64,000 bases of DNA from Macrotrachela quadricornifera (taxonomy: Eukaryota; Rotifera; Eurotatoria; Philodinida; Philodinidae), in contig JAJEKB010021085.1 in the NCBI GenBank assembly GCA_022393335.1, positions 1 to 64,000 on the forward strand, in the 5' to 3' direction. The translations under genes and the position numbers were made by a program. The notes below the pieces were generated by a model. The model saw only the letters and a list, made by a program, of their open reading frames with translations, did not search any database and was not told the DNA's origin. Below are positions 24,314 to 35,781 of the stretch, in pieces (position 1 is the first letter of the stretch; each line of letters starts with the position of its first letter).

Positions 24314-27300
24314 GATAAGAAGAATTTATTTGTTTATTATATTGTAAGACGGATGTTGTGTGTATGTATATAGAAAAAGAGAAGTTTCAAATGATTTTAT
24401 ATATGAGGGTGTTGTCGAATAAAATAATAATAATTGAAAGAATCTTAGAAATGATCCGTTCTATAAACAGCGGAAAGATGAGAGAATGTGACAAGAGATG
24501 AATCTTTCATTGATTGGAAAATAGAGAGAGAGAGAGAGAAAGGAGGGAGAGAAAGAATAGAACGGGGAGAGAAATAGAGAGCAAGTAGGCGAAAGACGAA
24601 AAAAATAAATGGAATAATGCTAACTTCTTCTTTTTCTCTTAAGTCAAAAAAGATTCATATAAAAATCTAAAATAAGTTAATTTATCCAGGAAAAAGCTAA
24701 AAGAGAAAGGAGGCGTATAGCATAATTTTGCAATTAACATAGATATAATATATGAATATATGTAATTCATCATTCTAAGCACTTTTCTCAAGGAAAAATT
24801 AAAACATCTTGTTTATACGATAATCAAATACTAAAAAATTCTAATTTTATTTTGAATATAAAAATAAAGATATCTATATAAATTTCATTATAAATGATTC
24901 TATGCTACTCGTATGTTATAATGAAATATTTATTCTTATTTATGCATATGAAATGAATTTTGACACGAATCTATAGTATTAATATTATTAATACAAAATA
25001 TTCTGTTTTTTATCTAATTTTGTTTTTATGTTTTTCATTGTCATTTTACGTATCTTGTTTTTGGTTCATATAACAGTTAACTGTAAGTAAAATAAGAAGA
25101 AAAGAATTGATAGATTACATGAATATAGTAAAAAATAGAATTCAGTATAAAAGTAAAGAATATCAAATTAATTCGATGACTAAAACCTGTCAAGTTGTTC
25201 GCATGATCGATAAATCGAATTTAATTTTATGAACAAAGTAATATATTTAATTAGATGTATATTCAAAACCTACTTTTATCTATCATACTTTGATTAATTT
25301 AAGTAATTCGACTATAGATTGTCATCGTCATCTTTATCAATGTCTATAGAGCGTTAAATAATTATAATCATATATAATAAAATATCACTATTGTAGAAAA
25401 TTTCTTTCAACTGAAAATATTTTATTATTTTTCTTATATAGATTATAGTTAGAAAGAAACAAATCTTTACAAGATATTAAATTTTGTTTGTTGACAAGTG
25501 ATATAAAGACAATACATTAAACTTTGGTGTACTTTTATCTTTTTAAAAATAGAGACTTTTTTTTCATCAAATTTAATGTTATAACAACATCATCCAAAAT
25601 CATTTCACTTACATATAAATATTCTACTCGATTAAATATTGATCATAATATAAAGACATCATATAGCTTATTCTAAGAGCAATATTCTGCATTGATGCAC
25701 ATGTTCTTTTACCCCATACTAATACTTAAACGATCAGGAAGTGACAGAATTTTGTCCGACGACAAAATTGTTTATATCATATGTAATAAAAAAATAGAAA
25801 ATTATGATAATATACATGAACAAAACTATATTGATAATCAATTCCGATTACTACGTCATTCACTTGTATTCAAAACAATTGAATAATAAGTATCAACATT
25901 TATCTAATCAAAATCAACGATGATTATTATTTTTATTTCAATTTAAAAAAAAGACTTAGACTTAAAAGAATATCAATTATCAAGTTATACTGAGCAAGAA
26001 ATATCATTATTTCATTTATATTTCCATATAATATTGAATTATTATCTCTTTAAAATTAGTTCGCCTACAATGTTTTTCACTTCAAGTATATGTCATATAT
26101 TCTTTGAAGATTTTACATACATCACTATCAACATATTTCTAACATGACATGTGTAATGCTACTGTAAGGACTGTGTTTTTAAACTGTTATCATATGTATA
26201 TAACTAGTAAACAGGTCTTTTATAGGCAGTATCCTTTTCTGACATACTAATATTTGATGATGATTCGATGGAAGAAATAGACTATCTACATAAGAAGCCA
26301 AGAAGGTCATGCGTATCCGAAATGAATGACTATAAAAAAAACGTCTATTGATTTAGTATAGTATGTAAACGTCACGAAAGGACAAAAAGACCCATTGACA
26401 TTTAGAAAAAATTCTATTTTTGAATGAGAATATTTTGAATGAATCTGATGAAATCGCGGGAGGGAGTATATTCAGTTTTATCATAATACAAAAACAGAAA
26501 TATAAGAGTTTCATTCAAACTGCAAAATTCCAAATATCAATTTTTGAAAAATTATCACAAGGAATAAACATTTCTATTTTTGTTTTTTCGTCAGTCTTAT
26601 CATAAACAAACGAAACTTTCTACGAAAGATCTGAAAAAAGATAGAATTGATTCGATAGAAAATCTCTAACAAACGCCACCACAGTGATTATTATTTATGA
26701 CTTTCCAAATCGGTTAAATTCTGTAACTCACGATTAATGAATTATTCTAATTTCAGTTACTGACTTAATGTATTTCAATTATACAAGACATAATTGAACT
26801 ATAGAAATAAAGAGGCGGAATATAGAAAATTTTGTCTGAAATATTGTGTTTTCCACATTATACAGTACATTCAAACCAAGCTGAATTTTGTCACTGTAGC
26901 TTGACTTGATCCTTCTATATGATATTCGATCTAGTTAACAGTTCAGATCAAAATTCATGTGTTAAGTGTAATGTAATATTACTTTTTCTGAATAGTTAAC
27001 TTGAAACATACGATAATATCATAAGTTAAAGATTGTTTACGAACTTTCATTATTTATAATTGCTGAATAGTCGCTTAGAATAAAAGACTGAATGAATCAA
27101 GAAAAGATAAGATTTACTTGTTCCTTCTCCACATCCTTTCATGGGCGCAAATATTTACATTAAGCAATATTAACTGATAATAATAATATTTTATTTATTT
27201 TGAACACAATCAAATGCGAATTTTTTATTATTCGGTTTATTGCCAGAATTATTTTTATACTCTAATGAACGGATATATCATTTATTGAGACGAAAACAAA

Positions 27301-28830
27301 TATCAATATGATATTATTCATGATAATGTATTATCAACTATTCTTTCCATATTGATTTATTGTGAATTTCCAGTTAAGTTAAATAAAAAAACGAATAGTT
27401 TTAGAAGATCACTGCATTATGAAGTTGTAGAAATTAATGAATTTGAATTTCAAAAATATCAATCTGCCTGTAGTTACTCTCAATCATTTGGGTCCAGGCG
27501 ACATATAAATACGTCCGAACATAGTTAATGAACAAAGGTGGCTTCTGTTTATTCTTAAATTGTTTAGGAAATTTTGTAATATTTGTTAGATGGTGTTGCA
27601 TAAATACAAGCGTTTTTTCTTGCCTTTCTACTTGTTATTATTACACATGCATGTGTCGTATATTGTTTTTTTTAATTTTACATGATGACAGACATTATTC
27701 CCTATTCTAATGTATTTCGGTAAAATCACTTTTCTTCCGTTCTTTTATTTCTATTAATCTTATACTGTTCTCTCTGATACTCACTGGTGAATTTCTATCT
27801 ACGTGTCAGAGGTTGGCATCTCCACAGTTACAGCTCAATCAGAGGTCCTTCAGCTGTCCACATAATATGTGAATTATAGTTCGCATATTATATGGATAGC
27901 TGAAAGGTCCCTGGTTGAGTTGTAACCATGAAGGTATCCACCTCTGCTATGTGTCAAGTTTTAATTGATTCTATCTTCCCTAAAATTGCCTCAAGGAAAT
28001 AAGTGGTTTGCACGTCTCATAATGTTTGACGCACGATATACATGTTATAATTGCAATGTGCCTCGAATTATTATTAATTACTTTAAAAACTATGATATAT
28101 AGATAACTTACTAATGTTTATTTTGACATAGAAATATAATTTCTTCATAAACAAAACCTTATCTAGGCATTTCTTATAAAAAAAAATCAATTTTTTCAAA
28201 GAAAGAGTGTTCCTCAGAAGATTAATGAATTCATTATCAAATAAATGAAAAAAACATCGAAGAAAGTGCATGTGATTTTTACGATGAGGTGATCCCGAGG
28301 ACAATGGGAAACCTTATAAAAAATGAATCATATAATTAATTTTATGGACATAGAGAACAAATCCATAAAATTCTGTATATATATGTGAATGTTCTGAATA
28401 ATGAAAGAAATGTATTGATTGCATTTGTTTCAAGCAACACTACAATATCATTGCCGTTGAAAGCTTTTGAAAAAAATGCCATGTCATGCAACACATGTAA
28501 AACGAATCAAGAAATATCGACGGATCGTTCGACCAAGTCATTCTGAACATGTAAGTTGACTCTGATCAAATCCTAGATAACCAGGACGATTTATCATTGA
28601 TTCTTTAAACACTTTGTAGATGGTCAAAATTATTCTATCAGAGTCTTATTTCCCAATGATTTTATAACGAAAATAACTTTCGATTGTCTATAATTTGTAG
28701 AAAAAAATATATTGAATATTGTTGATTTTTATAACTATAATAGGAGAAAGCAACGACTGATTCCTTTTCCTCGTTTCGATCTGAAGGAGCAATATACAAC
28801 AAAAGTTTAAAAAATGAAGAAACTAAGTCA
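24314..28830. other. 4.5 kb AT-rich spacer
   Basis: A purine tract (GA)n lies at about 24520-24600, roughly 210 bp upstream of the candidate peptide gene, and may belong to its promoter. A foldback hAT-like element lies at 27807-27946. Short open frames (25692-25886, 26420-26605, 27528-27710, 28083-28304) show no domain. A good donor-like GTAAGTTGAC at 28551 and an acceptor-like TATAATAG ending at 28741 suggest an upstream non-coding or short coding exon of the next gene. Confidence 0.4.
27807..27946. mobile_element. 140 bp foldback element, hAT-like ends
   Basis: Two imperfect inverted arms of 67 bp (27807-27873 and 27880-27946) surround a 6-base loop. Both ends read CAGAGGT inward. Direct flanks CTACGTGT (27799-27806) and CTATGTGT (27947-27954) make an 8 bp target duplication with one mismatch, as produced by hAT transposases. 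Too short to encode anything; a miniature non-autonomous element. Confidence 0.75.
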
Positions 28831-30994
28831 ATGTCTCTGGAGACGACTAATATTTCCTCACCATCTACAATATTGAAGAAAAAAATGATGAGACCAACAA
28901 CAACCATATCAGTAAAACGTGTTCCTAGAATACGATCGAAGTCAAGCGCCGTTACACGACTCCAACAGCAAACAGACGACGATTCTGCTTTGAGTGATGT
29001 TCCTCTACGTGAGGAGACACTTTCTGCAACAATCAATTATGTACAAATGCATAATTCTATGCATCCTGATATGGATCCACGAAATCTCTCATCACATTTC
29101 GAAACACAATCATCAGTTCCAATAGATATCAAATCATTTCAAGTACTGTCTTATCTATTATTGCTAGTATTGAATATTTTTCTTTTTAGGATACAAAATC
29201 TACTACATCATTTTCACAACGTGCTTATTCATCCCGGGTTTGATTGTAAAAAAATTGACAATATATACGTTAATTACATTTTTATTATAGAAAGTGGCAC
29301 CTAAAAATGGTGATGATGAGGACAGCGTTATAATACCTTCAACACCAAGACCTGAAGTTTGTATCAAATCTCACACAACGAGAAAAACATCATGTAAAAT
29401 TTCTCCAATGTCTAAATTTGATAAAAGCAGCCGAAAGCTACGATATTCAATTCCCGACGAAAGTGAACAAGTAAAGAATAGTTGGCGACGTCGTCGAGCA
29501 TGGTTTAGAGGCTGTTATCCTTGTTGTTCCCCTTGTTGTTGTTTGATAACGAGTCTTCTTGTGGGACTTCTTCTGGCTGGTCTTGCAACATTGATTGCTT
29601 TTCTAATGACAGCGAATCAAAACTCTACCAGCTCTACAAGTGTGATTTTTTTATCTTTATTAAAACCTACTTCTCATTATTCTTAATAAAATTTAGCAAC
29701 AACAACATCGACAACAAGTACAAGTTCGACGAGTACCAGCACGACGAGCACTAGTAAAAAAAAATAATTGCAGAGAGATAAGCATCATGACTATCATATA
29801 TTACCTAGGTACGACAACAACATCAGCAACTACAACAACTACAACGACTTGTAAGTAGAATGAAGAGTGTTACATTATGTCTGCCATTATTCTTTTCAAA
29901 GCTTCAACATCAACTAGTAGTACATCTACAACAAGTACTACTAGCACAAGTTCAACCACCACTACTTCAACCAGTACTACTAGTGTAACGACGACGACTT
30001 CGTCCACCACAACAACTACAACTTCAACTACTACAACATCCACAACTTCAACCACTACAACAGCCACGACTTCAACTACCACGTCTACGTCCAGTACAAC
30101 AACTACGTCGTCGACCACTACAACAGCTACGACTTCAACTACTACGTCTAGAACAACGTCAACAACTTCGACCGCCACAACATCTACAACTTCAACTAGG
30201 ACAACTTCAACAAGTAGGTTCATCTCACAATCATATAATAAGTTCAATTGTATCTCCTCTTTCTTATTAAACGAGTAGGCAATTAGAAAGAGTATATATA
30301 AAATAGTTTACCTAGTATATCATGATAAGCACAACTTTTGTCATGAGCAGTCAACTCGTTTTTCTATTCTTGATTATATTTGTAGCTAAAACGACAACAA
30401 CAACAGCTTCTACTGTCAGTAAGTAATCATTAATCGATGTTATTTGCTTGATCATTTCTTAATTATGCTTTTCCTATTGTAGCAATCACATCCAATACCT
30501 GTACAGCATCCTGGAAAGGTGCTACTATTCTTTATCATTGTGATAATTGTCCAGATATAGCTCCATACAAACAGTATGCCTATACATATACGGCTATTGC
30601 CACTCAGACTCGTATTTCGATTGCAATTCGCGAAGATAATGGTTATTTTGCACTCGATGATATTTCTGTGAGAAACATGGATGCACCAACTACTGAAGTG
30701 CTAGTTAATGGTGGATTCGAGACAGGTTCTTACTCTTCGTGGATCTACTGTAATCCTTATAGTTCATCAGCTGCTGGCAGAATTAAATCAACAGCAAATC
30801 AATTTTCCTACGGTTCTTATACATATGCAGCTCGTTCCGGTTCATATTATTATTTAGATGGAGCAGTAGGAAACGCCGATTATTTGAGTCAAATATTTCC
30901 TACCATTATCGGTGATATATACAATGTCTCATTTTGGATATACAATCAAGGAAGTGGCTCATCAAGTAGTGCTGATATCCTGCTCACCATATAA
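28831..30994 (+). CDS. Type II membrane protein with Ser/Thr mucin stalk and C-terminal lectin-like domain
   Basis: Eight exons: 28831-29142, 29190-29237, 29291-29639, 29697-29753, 29809-29850, 29902-30213, 30386-30418 and 30483-30994; 554 aa. The cytosolic N-terminus is polar, with an RRRR run and a cysteine-rich patch (probable palmitoylation) just before one membrane segment at about 205-226 (LLVGLLLAGLATLIAFLM). Next comes a stalk almost only of Ser and Thr (about 235-384), heavily O-glycosylated by expectation. The outer domain (385-554) contains NGGFETGSYSSW and a second beta-rich block, resembling carbohydrate-binding jelly-roll modules. Four stalk exons are all multiples of three with the same phase, so they can be skipped freely. 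The frame is open upstream to an acceptor at 28741, so the true start may lie in an earlier exon. Confidence 0.75.
29697..30213 (+). repeat. ACN-rich low-complexity coding repeat (Thr/Ser stalk)
   Basis: Codons are nearly all ACN, TCN or AGT. The opposite strand has a long Val-rich open frame (29870-30247), which is only the complement of this repeat. Confidence 0.8.
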
Positions 30995-31877
30995 ATATAT
31001 GTGAGACAAACTAGGCAAATTATTTTTTTCTCATTATTTTGTTATCTTTTCAAAAATAATAGTTCACATTTAAAAGAATAAAAATGACATTAAATTGATA
31101 TGATATTACTCTTTAAAAATTTTTACAATAACGAAACAGTAATAAATATGAACTGTATACTATACATGTAATCGTGTTAGTCTCCATTCATGTCATATAA
31201 TCAAACCTTTTCATCTTATTTCAAGTACTTTATCTATTATTGATTATGAATACATTGTAACTACAATAAAATAAACTATAACTTTTCTTTAATATTGTTA
31301 GATTACTCATACATTAATTGGTTTTCTAGAGTTTATTTAAAATAAAATTGCTTTATACAATTTTTATATATGTTCCTTTTTATATACCAGAAAATTGTAA
31401 CTAAGGCACTTTACAATCGTCCAATCTTATTATTTCCTGATGATATTTCTTCTAGTATGACGATCAAATTTTTCGATTAAATTAGAATGAAGGTGTGTCG
31501 ATATATATTTTATGAGACATCTGTTGAAGTGTAGCAACATATTTTTAAATAATATTATTGCTTGCTTTACTTTGTTGTCATATAAATCTATTCGAGTTGT
31601 CACTTTCTTTATACAAATAAAATTGTGTATTATAACTGATCATATAGAAAGAAAAAAAAAAATTTTTTTTCAAAAATAAAGCGTTTTTGTTGATTTAGTA
31701 ATACATTGTTTAATTAGTGGCTGGTACATATAAAAGAAATGGATTTACTACTAAATGGAACTAAGACTACTAAAAAAATAAAGTTTCATCTGTAAGTATT
31801 ACATTATTTGAAATTGATATGACGTCATTATCTATGATATGCCATGGACTAATTTAAATATTTCATACAATACATAT

Positions 31878-31958
31878 AAAGGGTGAACCAGAAGTTTTCA
31901 CTGGATTTGTGAGAGCGTACTTCCACAAATCTGGTCAAGACTTCCGACTCATCTTTTA
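31878..31958. repeat. Short imperfect inverted repeat
   Basis: Arms of about 34 bp around GAAGTTTTCACTGGATTTGTG and its inverted partner CACAAATCTGGTCAAGACTTC, separated by about 13 bases, match at roughly four of five positions. Could be a decayed miniature element or a hairpin. No clear target duplication was found. Confidence 0.45.
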
Positions 31959-32378
31959 TTAGCGATAAAGGTCAAGAACAAAAATGGTAATGATGTAATC
32001 AGCAAACACCTTAATGTGATACTATTCAATTATTTAAACTCTGCATTATTATGAAAGCAGTATCTTTTTAAGAACTTATGTACGTTACTTTATATTTATC
32101 AATAGTAGAAAGCAAAAAATGATCTCAAAAGTTTTGTCGTTGTGTCTATAATAATAAAGAAAAGATGATAAAAAATAATCAATAATTTTTGTAGGAAGAA
32201 GTGCGAGAAAAAGCATTGAATCTACTACTTTATTCTATCAATATTCATAAATAAATGATTATCTACTAGATACTTGAAATAACCAATCACCTTTATTGAT
32301 GTATTTATCATATTACACATATATGATTATTTATCAAAATAATAATGTTGTTTTCGCAGTTATTAAGAAAGTGTTTAT

Positions 32379-32509
32379 CAGAGCTGCAGAATTTTCCACA
32401 AAATGAAGAATTTCCCCACCCGTGGGAAATGTTTTTCGCTTCTCTTAAGCCAATTTTCAAAAAATTTCCCTACCCGGCGGGTGCGCAAACGGAAGATTCT
32501 GCACCTCTG
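32379..32509. mobile_element. 131 bp miniature hAT-like element
   Basis: Ends CAGAGCTGCAGAATTTTCC and, inverted, CAGAGGTGCAGAATCTTCC form terminal repeats. A perfect 8 bp target duplication GTGTTTAT flanks it at 32371-32378 and 32510-32517. The interior is markedly GC-richer than the surroundings and has a second palindromic pair (CCCACCCGTGGG and CCCGGCGGGT). A 62-codon open frame spanning it is incidental. Confidence 0.85.
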
Positions 32510-32904
32510 GTGTTTATCCATTTTAACAAGTGACATATATTCATGAAGGAAACTGTTGAGAATAATGTATAATATATGTACTTAATTTCGAAGCAATTTC
32601 ATTTAATATTATAGTACCTAACTTATTTTTATAATCTTTAAAAAAATAAGATCAATTGATTTAAATATTGGAAAAAGAAACTGCACATCGTTTTCTTTCT
32701 ATGATAGATTCGTTTATTACAATCAGATCTTAGTTTCCTTTTTACTCATAATCAAAAATTTCAAGCAGTGATTAGTATTATTACCACTATTATTTGTTAC
32801 TTATGAAAACAAAAATAAGGAACGGTTAATATTCAACTAAATACATCAATTAAGTAAACAATGTTATTCATCACAGAATATTATCAAAAATTTTATTATT
32901 TTAA

Positions 32905-34406
32905 TTAAACATCGGACATTGTTGGTAATGTAACACGTTCACCTGGTTTAAATGGTGGTAAACCACGTGCTGGACATCCGGCACATCGAAAAGCATCACC
33001 CAAATAACACTAAATGAAATAAAGTTTTTCAATAATCAAATATACTATCTAATGCATACGCTTCCACAAGATGATTTAATATTGTTTTGAGCAGTTGTAT
33101 GTTCTTCTTTTTCAAGTTCTTGTGCTAAACCACATGTACAATTTTTACATGCTTTTTTAACACCAGATGAATTTGTACCACAATCATAACCTAAATTAAA
33201 TAGATTCAAGATAATATTGATTATATTCAGTAAGTCAATTTCAGAGTAAAAATCATATGGTCATGCATGTATTTATCATAAGATCTGTTTAGACTAGTCA
33301 ATGAAAGATAGGATCAATTGATATATTATTGATTATTATTTCGTTGTAAATAGAAGGCATAAAACTTACTTCATCAATGTATATAGAGTATTCAATAAGT
33401 TCTTAAACAAAGAAAAATCTCAATATCTCCATGACGATTTGATCAAACAGACTCATTTCATTTTTACTAAAAATAGATGTATGTTCGCACACCAAACTCA
33501 CATGGATAGGGTTAATGAGAACCTTTCTTATGTATTATTAATGACTTCAAAAAAGAAAATTTTTACTTTTTCAACTATAGGAATAAAAAACAACATAATT
33601 AACAAAGTTTCTTGCTAACTTTGTTCGTATAGATTTGCAGTGTGAATTCGAATTTTTCTCTATTTAAGGATTTACCAGACACTCTATAATTCTCGAGTAT
33701 CTTAATAATATATGATTTACTTTTAACATCAGGTTTCTTTCGATCATGTTCATCAAGTAAATCATCTGTGTCAATTAAATCATCTTCATCGTCATCTTCA
33801 ACTGTCCATGTTTTTTTTGCTCCACCTGCGGTTGATACTTGTCTCATAAGACTTACACGTCCTTGACGTAATGGTACCGAATAACCAGTATCAAATGATG
33901 GTTTTTGACATAACCATAATGAACCAAGTCGTTTAACATTATCATCTTTATTATCGATTAAAAAAGATGAATTTGAATCCAATGGATTACAACTATCAAA
34001 TCCACACATTTTAAAATGATTGACAGCTTGAGTTTGTTGAGCATGTTCAATATGTGTTACGAGATGACCATGTGGACGAAGTAAACGAAAGAATTCATTT
34101 AATAAATCAGTATCCGTTGATGTATCTTTTTTACTAACAAGACCAAATAAAATCACATCAAATGATGATCCTGCACGTTGAGCTTTTAGTTTTTTAATAG
34201 AAAAAAAGAACATTTCTTGTTTTTTCGTCTTTATTATTAAATGAATTGAACTTACAATCTAATAACATTTGAACATTTTCAAATGCAATAACTGCTTTTT
34301 TTGCTTTTGTTTGTACTGTTTCTTGAAAAGCAGGTAAATTTTCTGGATCAGTATCATCAACCCAAACTACAAGAATGCTTTTAGCATTAGCAAAAATATC
34401 GTCCAT
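32905..34406 (-). CDS. CIAPIN1: Anamorsin / Fe-S cluster assembly protein Dre2
   Basis: Four exons, 34256-34406, 33721-34182, 33060-33190 and 32905-33009, give 282 aa (human 312). The N-terminal methyltransferase-like domain runs to about 180 ([22 protein letters not shown]). An acidic linker with [16 protein letters not shown] follows, then the conserved CIAPIN1 domain: cluster site with CGTN, then [15 protein letters not shown], and the twin CX2C site [15 protein letters not shown], ending KPGERVTLP. It works with the NDOR1 diflavin reductase as the electron donor for cytosolic Fe-S protein assembly. All cluster cysteines are present. An upstream in-frame Met exists at 34442, but MDDIF at 34406 has a better context and fits the family N-terminus. 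Intron 2 is long (530 bp). Confidence 0.93.
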
Positions 34407-35781
34407 TTTCAAGTTTTTTTTATAAATTAATCTAAAAATCATTTTGGAATATTATCAATATTTATAATTCATACACTAAATATACAAAACCTATTCGAAT
34501 TACTTTTTATTTGCTTTTATTTTACATAAATAATTTCTAGAATATCGATAAACATAAAATCTTGATTTTTTTAATATGACAGATTTATTGAAGCAAACTG
34601 TTAGATGCATCTAATAATATTGAATAAATTATTCGCTGGTGATGATATTAACTACGTAGAATGATTAAGAAATATTATTTACATATGCTCATTAATTATT
34701 ATTTGTTCTCCGAGAATTTCTACAATAGTCATAAAAAAGCTTTGCTTCAAAATATTAAAAAGTATAAAAATATCAATCAATTCACGTGATAAGATCGGCA
34801 AACTGTAGTCACAAACACTAATCCGAAATTAATCGATTTTTATGCATTAGATTCAGAATGGATATACTGTTTTTCTTCCCTAAGGTTACAAAAAAAAAAA
34901 AACTTATTTTGCACTTCTTCGTTCTTTACTATTTTATTGAATTAACAAAAAATATTTTTTTATTAAAAAAATCAGTACTCTCGTGTAAAAATCGATCAAA
35001 TCCTTCTCAGTGCTTTCGATCAAGATTAATCATGCTCTTTTTATCTTTAATCTATGAAACAAAAAAAGGAAACAACTCAAGTCTTGTAGCACATACCAAA
35101 GCAAATAAAAAGCCATTAGATAAATTTCTAATCAATACAGCAGACAAATAAAACCTTAAATTATTCCGAAAGGACTAACTGTAAATACTTATATAATATC
35201 AATATTGATTGAATATGAAATACTATCCAAAATCATATAAAACAAAGAATATATTTTGCTTTTCTTTATTTCAAACAGAAAAGAACGCATAAATTGAGTC
35301 CATATTAAAGATGAAACACACACACACGCGTACAGTACGAAGAATGATGAAAGCAAATAAGAAAACAAAAAGAAAAAACAAGTAATGTGTGCATATTGTT
35401 AAACCAAAGTATAAGAAAGAAAAACACGAAGACAGAGCAGGTGTATGATAACCAAAGAAAAAAATATGTTTATATTCGCTCTATTTTAATAACCAGCACC
35501 AATGCAATGTCTCCGGGTTTTATTTGTTTTTTTTTAAAGAATCTAGACACGGACAAAAGAAGAAAAACGAAAAACTGAACTAGATCATCTATATACACTC
35601 ATACCGATGAAGATAATAAGAATGAAAACAAAAAGAACTGAATTTAAGAAAAAGACGAATCGATGATGTTCATGTTTTAGTTTTATATACACGCAGATTT
35701 TCTTTTGAAGTGTCTATACGCGTATTTATATAAAAGAAAAAAAAATATATATATATATAAACCTAAGATACTATTTTAGCA
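34407..35781. other. AT-rich spacer
   Basis: Open frames at 34858-35151 and 35387-35578 are Lys/Phe/Ile-rich without domain or splice support. Simple repeats: CA at about 35317 and TA at about 35743-35758. Nothing else seen. Confidence 0.5.

Larger units (their letters stand above)
30995..32904. other. Spacer between mucin-like gene and CIAPIN1
   Basis: AT-rich. Contains a short foldback at 31878-31958 and a hAT-like miniature element at 32379-32509. Otherwise no gene or RNA signal seen. Confidence 0.45.

Noticed and set aside
27807..27946. MicroRNA precursor
   Set aside because: The 67 bp arms, CAGAGG ends and flanking 8 bp duplications fit a miniature hAT element better; small-RNA production is not excluded.
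29870..30247. Minus-strand Val-rich frame of 125 codons
   Set aside because: It is the complement of the Thr/Ser stalk repeat of the mucin-like gene.
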